NCBI RefSeq assembly: GCF_009389715.1
Contig: NC_052397.1
Coordinates: forward strand, 17,866,129-17,930,128
Origin: Phoenix dactylifera
Taxonomy: Eukaryota > Streptophyta > Magnoliopsida > Arecales > Arecaceae
Direction: 5' to 3'
Length of the DNA stretch: 64,000 bases
Under the pieces are notes generated by a model. The model was not told where the DNA came from. It saw only the letters and a program-made list of their open reading frames with translations, and searched no databases. Positions within the stretch are counted from its first letter, which is position 1; every line of letters starts with the position of its first letter. A program made the position numbers and the translations under genes. Positions 35,394 through 46,130 of the stretch are shown piece after piece.

Positions 35394-36760
35394 CTAGATC
35401 ACAGAGCTCAGACTAACGGAGTTAATTCCACAAATCTCTCCTATGATCTCCTTCAAAGCTGCACCATCTTTTAAAATAGATGTGTGCGATACCCCAGGCA
35501 ATTTGATCACCTTCAGAACCTGGCTCGCTGAGTCCGCCCACTCGGACTCAAGTGCCAACAAGCTCATCATATTCACAGTCCCATCTCCATCCCCATATAC
35601 CATCTCCGGCTGCACGTCAAACCCCTCCGTCCCATAGACCAACGCTTCCGGCGTCTCGATACCAGCTCCAACTATACAAGTCACCGGCACACCGGGCTCC
35701 GTCAATCTCTCGATCATCGGCAATATCCTCGTCTTATACGGAATAACCCCTTCGTCATATCCGATATCCTTGAGAAACTGCGGCATTTCGTATGCCGAAT
35801 AAGTCTTGTTTTGTGCCATGACAAGTGGTTGCTTGCCGAACACTGTGGGAGAAGGTAGAAGCCATAGATTGCTCTCCGAGCTCCTTTGCTCGTCTCGAAC
35901 TAACAATGGGTCAACGATGGGGATGCCGAGGGTGTACCCCGATGCGAAGGTGAGCATCTCTTGAACCGTGCCGGCCCATGGCGCGGAGAGTGCGACCAGG
36001 TGTTTGATGTATTTCTGACGCCATGTTAAGGGGTTGCGAGCGAGGAGTTGGAGGGCAAAGAGGCTGCCAAGGCTGTGGGAGAGGAGGATGACCGGCTGGC
36101 CGCCATTGGCGGCGCTAGCTGCTTCGATGAGTTGCCTGAGGTCCTGCAGGTATCGAGTGCCCACTTGGCTGGGGTGGCCTTCGGCAGCGAGGCCATAACG
36201 GAAGTCATAGGGGGCGCCGAAGAGGTTGTAGCCATCTTCATAGCCGATTTCTTCCAGCGCGTCTACCAGAGTGGCCATGTAGCCGGTGATAAACCTGCAA
36301 ATTGTGATCTCTTGTAGGTATAAATTTAGTGCCGGAAAATGATCATAAGGAAACAAAGGAGCAAGTTGGGTCCAAGAGATTAGGGAACGTACTTGAGATT
36401 AGGGTCGAGGTAGAGAAGCCCTCGAGTGGAGCCGAAGTATGGGACCCGGGTCTCGACGCCGGGGGCATTCCGGTAGTCGTCGATGTCGCGATTGTAGGAG
36501 AGCATCATCCTCTCGGCGAAGCACCGGGTGAGAGGGGCCACCAATACAGTTGGGTCGAACCATATTCTGAACCATCCCTCTATCCTCCTTTCGACCGCCG
36601 AGAGGCGGCAAACGAGGGTGGAGGGCTTGTAGGCTTCGGTTAGCCGGGCCTCCAGCTGGTTGCCTCCGCTTCCAGGTATCAGAACCAAGGGATGAAGCCC
36701 ACTGCCTCTAATGGAGATGCACGCAGACAGCAGCAGAGCCATGAAAGCCACCACTCTCAT
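35394..36760 (-). CDS. Lecithin-cholesterol acyltransferase-like protein (LCAT-like 1 type)
   Basis: Two minus-strand exons, 36760-36393 and 36294-35394, are joined in phase across a 98-base GT-AG intron and give 422 residues. The ATG at 36760 begins a hydrophobic signal-like segment (MRVVAFMALLLSACIS). HPLVLIPGSGGNQLEARL is the LCAT oxyanion-region block. The lipase nucleophile motif SHSLGS puts the catalytic Ser at about residue 197; GDGDGT gives the Asp near 360 and GVSHTSIL the His at 393, so the triad is complete. GAPYDFRYG is the usual plant LCAT motif. Arabidopsis At1g27480 (LCAT-like 1) is the nearest family I know. LCAT/PSAT/phospholipase family members move or release fatty acyl chains of phospholipids; this enzyme's substrate cannot be told from sequence. 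A secretory route is an inference. Confidence 0.93.
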
Positions 36761-39700
36761 TCTTGCCGGGAATACTTTGATCTATTTCCATGCTGCAGTG
36801 GAAACGCCAGTGTATTATCTGGCTTTTCTTGGCTTGGTGGTTGGGATGGGCAGTTTGTGTGGTCTGCGCTTCTTTGAACTACTTGGATAGTCTGGTGGCC
36901 ATGCATTTTAGCGGACGCTTGGTTGTGATGCGCCCCCTGGATTTTTTGTCTAAAACGATTACAGGTAATGGTTAATTTTGTTTATCTATCAAAAAATAAT
37001 CAATTTTATTTATCACTTGGTTTACTCATTATTCTTGATTGGTTTAAACTCTTCGGTGATTGCAAAATAAGTTGATATGAAGCCTATGAGTTAACCGACT
37101 TCAAAATGAATTACTCTACCATGTAACTAGAGTAGCTTCTTCAAGATTAATTAAAAAAAAAAAATCAAGTTTCTTCTTGGAATGGATGGATTAACTTTCT
37201 AAGTATTTGACAATAATACTTAGAGTCATAATAACATGGCGATCCCCAATTAGGCATACACGAGCTAATTAGAGGCCGATGGTCTTTTGCATGAGAGATC
37301 TCTCCAATTTCTCTAGCTAAACCAAGCCGTACCAACTGCATATCATGTTCGGAACTCGCCGGCAGCAAAGCCCAAGGATGATTGGGATGCATACTCTCAT
37401 GCCTGTGGGAAATGAAAAGTGATGCGATCATGGTGAAAATCGGTCGAGAAGATCTATTTAGAATCTTAACATGTAACAACCTATAATAATCTTGGTTTGC
37501 GTCTAAAATTATAAGAGAAAAAATAAACACCTAGAATCTATTTGGGTAATCTAGCAGGATTAGGCCAGATTGCTTATTTGATTTGTGGATTGAGCAGCCC
37601 ATCTGAGCATGGCCCACATTAACCCAGCACCCACCCCCCAACTCAAATCCTGTGAGAGGAAGAGAAGATCTCCGTATGCGTGTGGGGATTGGGTTGATAT
37701 AAAGGCTGCAAGCGGGCTAGGAAGGCCAAGACTCACCGAGCCATAAGCTGGGCCCAAAGCTTGTTGAGCCATGGGTTAGGCCTAATGTAGGGCCCAAAGA
37801 AATTTCGGGCTGGGCTAAGGTCAATGCTTGGCTCGGGCTGTTGCGAACTCGAACATTGAGCCTGGATTTGGGCCCAAGATCGGCCTGGAACGAGGCAGAT
37901 AAGTGGCCCAATGTGTTAGATCAAGTTTTTAAGATTTTCATAGCAGCTTACCATATAATAGAGAAATTGGACTCCTTTCCTTCTCGACACTTCCCATCAA
38001 TCTTCTTGTGATTCAACAAGATCAAGCTTTGCCCTCTCTTCCCTCTCCTACTCCTCCGGCTTGTTGTTCCCCTGCTGACCACTGTCCACGTCGCCATCTA
38101 TGCCACCATCATGCAGCCAAATTGCCGATCCGGACCCTCCATCACTTGACTTACATATCACAAGGCAAAGAGCTTAGGAAGAAAAAGGAGAAAAAGATCA
38201 TAGCTGAATCCATTTGGCGGTTTCTTCTCCTTTTGATCTTATTCTTTTTCTCATCCCGCTTTTGGATTCTTTTTTTCTTGACATATCTCGGAAAAAGACC
38301 ATTATCTTGTGGTTTATTTTAGCTTTTTATTACATTCCTATGCTTTAATTGAAAAAATATATCCAAATCTTAAGATTTATGTTATTGAAGATATAGAGTC
38401 AAAACCTAGAGATTTCTGATGACTTTCTTGAATCCTCCCAGATGGATCAGGGGATAAGGAGAAGCTCAAAGCAGTGGGATTACGCCGTTGGGGCAGGCCA
38501 CCGCGTTTGGGTAGACCAAGGTGGTGATGTTAACCTGCTTGGTTGCATTGAGAACTTTGTTATGAGGAGTGCAGGTGGAGAATGAGGGGGAAGGATAAGA
38601 ATGGGTAGCTATCGAACTCATTGAGAATTAGCTTCTCATGGCTGAAGACGACGTCGTCGAACACTACGTCGATTGCATCCACTGTCCAATCTATGAGGGT
38701 CTCCATAGTGGCCGCAGTCATTGCATGCCTATCGAGGAGGAGGACCAAGTTTGCTTAGGCCGCTTCATCTCTCTGTTGTGTTCTTTGACTGGTAGGAACT
38801 GATGCTTTTGGTTTTGGGCCAACCTAGATCGGCTTAATTTATTTTCTTTTTCCTTTTGGCCCAAACAAGTTAATTAGGACCGACTTGACGGGGTTTTGGC
38901 CTGGACTGTGCCCAAGTCGAGATTTTGTTAAAAATCTTTGGGCTTAGCATAGATAAAGCCCCAAAAAATTTGGGCCAAGCCTGGGTAGAGACCCAGCTTG
39001 GCATCGCTAGGCTCGATTCCGGTGCTAATTGATATAGCTACGCCCAAATTGGCTCTCCAATCAGAATATCCAACAAGAAATCCAGCCCATTTCTTGGCCA
39101 AATAAGATATCATAGTACATCAAGATAGTTTTGATTTAAGCATTTTTCTTGTATTTCAGCATATTAAAAAATAAAAACTATCCAGTCTGCATGATGAATA
39201 AGTCAGAGTCCACGAAAACAAGTGATTTTTATTTTTTAGATACTTTTAGTGATATAAATTATAACCAATGATATGGTTCTTTGATTTAAATATCAAATTA
39301 TTGATTTTGAAACTAAGGAAGATAAATACGCTCTCCTCTCAAGATGAGCATGGTCCGCATTTGTACATTCAGCGTCATGAAATTTTATAATTTTTTTTGG
39401 GAACGAATTAAGTTCGTTCCTGTTCATTTTTATTAACTGAAAATAGAGGTTATAATTTCATAAGTATTCATTTACTATAATAAAATCCGTAGGCTACAAC
39501 CCATCAAGCAAACCCTTCATTTGTAGAAGGTTACATCACTCTCCAATCATGATCACAAATAGTTATTGCATCTTCTTTTCTTTAATATCTTCATCACTCT
39601 CCAATCATGCCGTTAAGGAACCGGTCTTGCCCCCATAGTTGTTCCATGCGGTCAACTCTTAATGGAACTCGATTGGTGATGAGCCCGTAAATGTCAACTT

Positions 39701-40629
39701 TGACGTATCGCTTAGTTCGTCGCCCGCGCACCGAATTGACCGGCAAACGCGGCCTTACCAACGTCCTATCACCGGCGGGTTCTCATCTCCGCCGAACGTT
39801 CGCTCTAGGGCCCTTGCAATTGACTTGACCCAATGACCCCTCCTCAGTCCTCCTCGTCGATTCCTGGCCTTGAACCCTCTGGCCGAAACCCAAAGAAAGA
39901 GAAAAATGGATGGACTGATGTATGGACACGTACGTGGGAAAGGGTGCGATGGAGTATTAAGACCATACACTGTTTTCCGGTCGACAAGGAGTTTTGATTG
40001 ACCTTTGCTTAAATTATGAAGCAGAAGGGATCGGAATATCGGATTGAGATGGATATAACGAATTAGTCCATTCAAAAGGGTCGGTCTTACTAAAGTTGCT
40101 ACTTTAATCAGACATGACGACTTTAATGTCTCATAAATAGAATTTACTCAGCTGGCTTTTAAACTGTTTAAGCAAGTTTTTGTTAGGATTTAGTTGCATG
40201 TCATTGGACCATTTATCAAGGAGTTAACTCTACCCTAGTTGGTGGGTATGATGCCACCACCGTTACAATACCATCAAGCCACCTAGGTTGCGTTTTCCTT
40301 TGCTATTTATCATGAAAATATCATCAAGCTATGCTTCTTTTGTATTTGATAAATTGCAAGCGGTAATTTATCAAATTTCTTTCAAAACATCATTCCCTTG
40401 GAATTTATCAAAAAAAATATATTCCTCGGTCACAACTGCTCGTTTGAATTCCAGTTTTCTCGGAAGTCACGCCCCCTTTCTTTGAGAGAGTGCATGTGAT
40501 TAAAAGTTAAATCTGCTAGTAGCTTGATCCAGCAAAAGCTTTACAAGCATAAAAAGCAAAATATTAGAATAATATATTCTTAAATATCATTACTAAATTA
40601 GGCTCTCCTCATCTTCTTCTTGACCAGAC
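36761..40629. other. Intergenic stretch upstream of the LCAT-like gene
   Basis: It begins with the LCAT-like promoter, where no clear TATA box was found. Two patches rich in GGGCC/GGCCC words at 37640-37920 and 38800-39010 resemble each other in composition and the patches at 5.5 and 11.0 kb. No gene is supported; short open frames at 38.0-38.3 and 39.75-40.08 kb have no family features. Confidence 0.4.
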
Positions 40630-41666
40630 TTAGGCCCTGTTTGGGAGAGCTGTTGGCAGTAGAGCTGTTGGAAGTAGAGCTGTTGAAAGTAGAGCTGTCT
40701 GAAGTAGAGCTGTAATAAAAAGCTGTTTACTGTTTGGTAACTATATTCGTAAAGTGCTGTGGTACTTTGTTTTATGTTTGGTAAACAAACTGAGAAAGCA
40801 CTTTTTTATGATAAAATTACCATAAAGGACATTGCATAGTATTATACAACAGAACATAATAAAACATAACATAAATTAATATATAAATATACGATATAGT
40901 ATAATAATATTGTAATATAAATTAATATTATGTTAATATAGCATAATAGTAATATAATTATTAGAGTAAATTAATATTTGGTAATATAACATAATATTAA
41001 ATTATTTAACATAACATATTAATATATTATGATATAATATAATATATATTATATTTATAGTATAATACAATAATAAAAGTATAAAATATTATACTTATTA
41101 ATATAAATTAATTTTTCATAATATAACATAATATTAAATTATTTAAAATAACATATTAATATTTCTCGCGGTCCAAGGGCTCTTCTTCGTGGTCCACGCT
41201 CGAGGAGGACCTCAGCGTGGGCCGCGAGGTTGATGATTAAAAAAAAAAACAATAATTGATTTTGTAAGGTACGGAGAAGGATTAAAATTTTTTTCCTCTA
41301 AAATGTGGTTCAAGAGATGCATACAAAAATTGAAAAAAAAAAATATCTTTTCTTACGGAAGGGAGTCTGACGGCTAGGGTTCTTGGCTCCAGCAAATTTT
41401 TAGGTTTATAAAAGGACAAGCTATGTAATTATTATATTTTAATATGGGCATTTTTGTCAAAAATACAGCTATCCGAAAAAGCTGAAACAGCTTCCTCCCA
41501 AAAGTTCCAAATTGGAGCTTCCTTCCAAAAGCTGTTTTCAGCTTCCCGCAAAAGCTGAAACAGCTTTTTGAAAAATTTACCAAACATAGTTTTTCATCTA
41601 AAAGTACTTTTGGAGGGCCAGAAAGTGCTTTCTGGCCCTCCAAAAGCTCCCCCAAACAGGGCCTTA
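40630..41666. mobile_element. PIF/Harbinger-type MITE with TTA target duplication
   Basis: The element is 40633-41663 (1,031 bp). Its left end GGCCCTGTTTGGGAGAGCTG and the inverse of its right end, GGCCCTGTTTGGGGGAGCTT, share a perfect 13-bp start and 22 of 24 bases overall. It is flanked by TTA on both sides (40630-40632 and 41664-41666), the usual Harbinger target. Near the left end is a 15-bp tandem repeat (GTAGAGCTGTTGGAA type, 40655-40714). The middle is very AT-rich with a GC-rich patch at 41165-41235. No transposase is encoded, so it is non-autonomous. Confidence 0.8.
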
Positions 41667-42077
41667 GTCTACCGAACCAATCCTTTGACGTGCAAGGCCA
41701 TCCATCATTTAAGAAGCATCAAACAGGCCAATCCAGCTATCCCAGTGTCAAGCCACTGACCGTAACCTCAGGCAAGAGTACCGTTCTTCCCTTCTAATTT
41801 TCTGCTCATCCTCAGCATTATACTATAGTTTCCTTCTTATTCCCTTAATCCCTTACCTCTAAATACTCTGTTATCTATATATCACAAGTAATTAGCTAAA
41901 ACACCCAGGACAACAATGGGCGAGTAATTGGCGTAGCATCAGCGGACGTGTGCTCCCCGCCACATCATCGATTCCAATTCCACCAGTCCACAGCGCCTTC
42001 TTCCTTGGAACAAGTCCAAATGGATCATTTTTTTTTCTTTTAATCAAAAATCATCTCCAAACCCCATGGAACCTCTA

Positions 42078-42086
42078 GCTATAAGT
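42078..42086 (+). promoter_or_regulatory. Candidate TATA box
   Basis: CTATAAGTA lies about 165 bases before the ATG of the small protein gene and is followed by a pyrimidine-rich leader, a common arrangement in plants. Confidence 0.4.
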
Positions 42087-42170
42087 AACTCTCTCCTCAT
42101 CCATCCTTCCCTCAAGCCCATCTACCTCGCCTTTTTGTCTACCCTCCAAACCTCAAAACGCCTCCCCCTC

Positions 42171-42192
42171 CCTCCCTCTCTCTCTCTCTCTC
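42171..42192 (+). repeat. Pyrimidine microsatellite (CT)n in a 5' leader
   Basis: CCTCCCTCTC followed by CT units, just upstream of the ATG at 42247. It probably belongs to the 5' UTR. Confidence 0.75.
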
Positions 42193-42246
42193 ATTTCCTT
42201 CTTTTAACTAAATAGCTGAGAAGTCTCTTCCCCCCGCCACCTAGCA

Positions 42247-42678
42247 ATGTGCAAGGGAGCAACTAGTTCGCCTAGCAAGCTGAGGTGGTACTTGAAGGCG
42301 CCCATGAGAGCTCTGTGCCGTGCTAGAGATTTCTACGTCCATAGTATGACGGGCTGTGTGGGCCGGGTGGAGAGGGGGGCTATCAGGGGCATGCCGGCGG
42401 GGATGGTGTCGGCGATGCCGCGAAGCCAGAGCCAAGGGTTCTACCGGCAGCAGGGCGGCAGCACCGAGGACGACATCCGGGAGCTCATCCGGCTGGCGGA
42501 CAAGGCCAGGCAGCCCGGGTCGAAGGACGGGGTGGTGCCCAGGAGCCAGAGCGTGGCCACCTTGAGGATTGATGAGGACCGGCCCTGCGAGTTCGAGGGC
42601 CTGGATATGGTCCCTCGGAGCAAGAGCTGTGCCGTTGCTGGGAACAACAAGAGGAAGGACGTGGGCGTAATTGCTTGA
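42247..42678 (+). CDS. Small plant-specific protein with three PRS(Q/K)S motifs, function unknown
   Basis: An intronless frame of 143 residues starts at the first ATG after a TATA-like site and CT-rich leader. The N-terminal part (residues 11-40: KLRWYLKAPMRALCRARDFY then VHSMTGC) is a conserved-looking basic block that I associate with small uncharacterised plant proteins. Three short repeats follow: PRSQS at 58-62, PRSQS at 98-102 and PRSKS at 123-127. They resemble basic-directed kinase or 14-3-3-like sites. An acidic DDIRELIRLAD helix lies at 75-85. There is no transmembrane segment or signal peptide. High GC and the ATG context support a real gene. Function is unknown. Confidence 0.8.
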   Translation: MCKGATSSPSKLRWYLKAPMRALCRARDFYVHSMTGCVGRVERGAIRGMPAGMVSAMPRSQSQGFYRQQGGSTEDDIRELIRLADKARQPGSKDGVVPRSQSVATLRIDEDRPCEFEGLDMVPRSKSCAVAGNNKRKDVGVIA

Positions 42679-43399
42679 AGGTGCGCCATGTTGGAGCGAC
42701 GCCCAGAAGAATTTTGAAATGTTGTAGCCGATTGAGATTTCAACAAGGTTTCCTCGCACCATGAGGCCATGAGACAACGATGGTTGCTGAAGTGGGAGAA
42801 CTCCTCAAGAGTTCTTGCTGCTGCTAGCTTGTTCGTATTGTTTGTTTCCTTCCATTTGCCCTTCTGGCTCGAGGTTTGTGTGTGAACATATACTTGGGGC
42901 TTCTTGGCGTCTTTCCGTCTTCAGCCGTACGTGTTCCCATGGCCCACGTCTTGCTGTTCCTCCGGAATTATGTGTAATTAATAGATGGGCTGCTTGGAAA
43001 TTTCATAGGACTATATTCAAACCTTGTTATTCCTCAAAAAAATATATTCAAACCTTGTTGCAGTTTTGTTGTGGGAAGTGGGGCCTTTTCTTGTTTGTTT
43101 TTGTGTTAATTTGATTGACTGAAATGTCGTTACCACTCTGGAAGTTTGCATTTGATGCAGGCCTTGATGATTTGGTCTTGAGAGGCCGGCACCGGAAGTT
43201 ATAACATTTTCTTAACATTCGCAAAGGCAACTAATGTGCAGAAAATTCAAGGGACAAGGGGGTTAACCCGCTGTCACCCATCACTTGAAATTGTTGAGCC
43301 TCGCTCTTGCAACTAGTTTGATTCGCTGGAAACATTTTTACTAAAATATTTTTTTGGAAGGCCGGCGCTTAGGCATATGATGCTTGGAAAACTAGTTTC
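42679..43399. other. 3' flank of the small protein gene
   Basis: This includes the likely 3' UTR and then intergenic DNA up to the nested MITE. A short duplicated TATTCAAACCTTGTT stretch occurs at about 43013 and 43046. No further gene. Confidence 0.4.
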
Positions 43400-44358
43400 T
43401 AAGGGCTCGTTTGGTTCGCGGGAAGTATTTTCCCTCCTAAGAATATGATTCCTGGGAATCAGATTCTTAGGAAGAGGATACCTAGGAAAGTACTTTGGCA
43501 TGTTTGGTTAACCATGGAAAAGTGACAAATTTCCAAAGTGCTTATGTTTGGTTGACCATCCACTTTCCTAGGAAAGTTAAGTATAATTCCTATTATGCCC
43601 TTAATAAAAATTAGGTCTTTAATGCCTCTTTAATGCTGAAGGGTCTTTTTGGGAAAAAATAAAAAAGGAGTGATTACCACCTCATGGGAAAGTAACTTTC
43701 CCATGTTTCTCATGGGAAAGACTTTCCCATGAAGGGCTCGTTTGGTTCGCGGAAAGTATTTTCCCTTCTAGGAATATGATTCCTGGGAATCAGATTCCTA
43801 GGAAGAGGATACCTAGGAAAGCACTTTTGGCATGTTTGGTTTACCATGGGAAAGTGATAAATTTCCAAAGTGCTTATGTTTGGTTGACCATCCACTTTCC
43901 TAGGAAAGTTATGTATAATTCCTATTATGCCCTTAATAAAAATTAGGTCTTTAATGCCTCTTTAATGCTTCTTTAATGCTGAAGGGTCTTTTTGGGAAAA
44001 AATAAAAAAGGAGTGATTCCCACCTCATGGGAAAGTAACTTTCCCATGTTTCTCATGGGAAAGACTTTCCCATGAAATGTGGGAATCATATTCCCATGGG
44101 AATACAACTTTCCCATCTCTCTCCTTTGAAAACTCCAACCAAACAAGAGGCATTTCATTACTTTCCCGTTGACCACACTTTCCCCCCTCCCTTTCCTGCG
44201 AACCAAACGAGCCCGAAATGTGAGAATCATATTCCCATGGGAATACAACTTTCCCATCTCTCTCCTTTGAAAACTCCAACCAAACAAGAGGCATTTCATT
44301 ACATTCCCATTGACCACACTTTTCCTCCTCCTTTTCCTGCGAACCAAACGAGCCCTAA
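43400..44358. mobile_element. Self-nested MITE pair (Harbinger-like), outer TSD TAA, inner TSD GAA
   Basis: The outer element is 43403-43733 plus 44218-44355 (469 bp when joined), flanked by TAA at 43400-43402 and 44356-44358. Its ends are GGGCTCGTTTGGTTCGCGG and the inverse CTGCGAACCAAACGAGCCC. The inner element is 43734-44214 (481 bp) with the same TIRs, flanked by GAA at 43731-43733 and 44215-44217. Inner and outer bodies match along their lengths (ATTCCTGGGAATCAGATTC, TTCCCATGAAATGTG and others), so one copy inserted into the middle of another copy of the same family. There is no coding capacity. A 3-bp A/T-rich duplication and GGGC-type ends suggest the Harbinger group. Confidence 0.82.
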
Positions 44359-45210
44359 ATATTTAGTTATCAATTGAAAAATAATATATTCCACAATGGC
44401 TTATGTTTGATTAAGCATTTACCTGCATGTGATAAAATATCTATTATGTTTTTAATAAAGAAAAAGATCTTATCTCATTCAATCTAAAAGCTTAAGAACA
44501 TATTTAGAAAAAAAAATAAAAATTAGACTTCCCATGGACATGAATTTTTCATTTTCATAAAATATGAAAAACTGCTATTGCATTTTTCTTCTTTAAAAGC
44601 TCTAATCAAACACAAAGCCTTTCTCTATTTTCTCGTTGACCATACTTTTTTTTTCTTCTTTTAGCATGAATCTAACGAGTTCATAATTCCTTGCTGCTAT
44701 ATGTTTATAGGAGATTGGGGTATTTCTTCTAGCATATTCCTCACACCCTTCCATGCGCGAGGAGGAGATCATAAATATGCTCCTTGAATACAACAAAAAG
44801 CAAGAGTTAACAAGTAGGTGCTTTGCTTGGTGTTTGCTAGCATCTTGGACGATAACTCAAGTGTTTTTTAGCTTTTAGCTGGAATGTCAAGGGTAGGATT
44901 ATGGATGGTCTATTATCGTAGATAGTTGCTTTAGGTTTTAGGATGTTAAAGTATGGGAAATCCATATAATGGGCTGGGACTTCCATAGTTTCTTTAATGA
45001 TTTAGAAAGTTTTAGGGTAGTAAATATCATGAGAATATCATTATTTGTGGAATTGATGTACTGATGTTATATAAAGTGCAAAAAAAGAACAAAAATCATA
45101 TGGGACGCGTACATACTAGATTATATGGTTCGTGTTTTTATTTCGGCCACGTTAATATTTTACACGAATCTCAAAAAAAAAAATGGAAAAGTCCTAATAA
45201 GAGTAGTGGT
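44359..45210. other. Gene-free AT-rich stretch
   Basis: Nothing recognised between the nested MITE and the NCED fragment. Confidence 0.4.
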
Positions 45211-45600
45211 CGGGTCGAGCCGGATCTCCGACAGCACGCTCTTAAAGGTCTCATCGCTCTCGTTGAATATGGAGTCGGCCGGCATCATGCAGGAGCCGAG
45301 GACGACGGCCTCGCCAATGCTGGGCTCCTCCCATGCGTTCCAAAGGTGGAAGCAGAAGCAGTCCGAGACGTCGACCCACTTCATCTCCGACGCGTCGGCG
45401 ACGTGCTAGGGGAGAATTCCGAAATGGGAGGTCTTGCTCCGATCGTAGACGACCAGCGAGCCGCCGCGGATCATCTCCGGGAGCTTGAAGACCACCTGCT
45501 GGTTAGGGATCCGGATCACGACGAAATTCTCGGTGATGGCGAAGTCATGCATCATGGTCGGCTGGTCGAGGGGGATCTCGACGTCGGGTGACTTCTCGCT
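45211..45600 (-). pseudogene. 9-cis-epoxycarotenoid dioxygenase (NCED) pseudogene fragment
   Basis: The minus strand encodes about 130 residues of the carotenoid cleavage dioxygenase family: [43 protein letters not shown], then [20 protein letters not shown] and [11 protein letters not shown], ending at SEIRLDP. This is the mid-to-late part of NCED, the rate-limiting enzyme of abscisic acid synthesis, including the iron-ligand His of MHDF. It is broken: a TAG interrupts GILP-stop-HVADASE where intact genes encode a residue, there is a two-residue insertion (IRIPNQQ), and both ends stop abruptly. NCED genes usually have no introns, so this may be a genomic or a processed fragment. The 175-codon plus-strand frame opposite is a shadow. 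Confidence 0.88.
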
Positions 45601-46130
45601 GGCAAAAATCAATCGAGCCTGGAACTTAAACATGATGTGTGATTAGCACTTGTTTGACCTGAAATCATTTGAATTGCATCATGTTTGTAACAGATCATCT
45701 TAATTGAATAAATCCATTAATTTAGATGATTAACATTGTGATTTATTTTGGCATGTCTGGCGTGATGCATGAGAGTGCACCATGTGTTAAAATTTCATTG
45801 TTATTAATGGCCATCAACCTTTCATGAAAGTTTGGGATTTAATATATATACGTGTGTCCCATCACTGGAGTGCATTATTGATTTAGTTTTTTAATTAACG
45901 ATGGAGTTAAGCAGGGTACGCTAGTTTGCGACAACAATGAATTTAATTCCTTCCTGGCTATCAAAGGACTCATCCTAGCCGTTCCATCAGTGGACCCCTC
46001 TTTAGTGATCATCAGAATAGAATAAACTGAATAAAGGTGAGAAGAAAGGAACAGCCAAGACCCTCCCTGCGCTGAAAGTGCTGCGAGCCGCGGCACCCTG
46101 CGCCCTCCCACTCCTCTCTTCCACTCCGAG
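45601..46130. other. Promoter region of the FKBP-TPR gene
   Basis: About 500 bases precede the FKBP start codon. No clear TATA box can be fixed; the last 100 bases are GC-rich 5' leader. No separate gene. Confidence 0.35.

Noticed and set aside
45064-45591. 175-codon plus-strand frame
   Set aside because: It lies opposite the NCED fragment; the minus strand carries the real homology.
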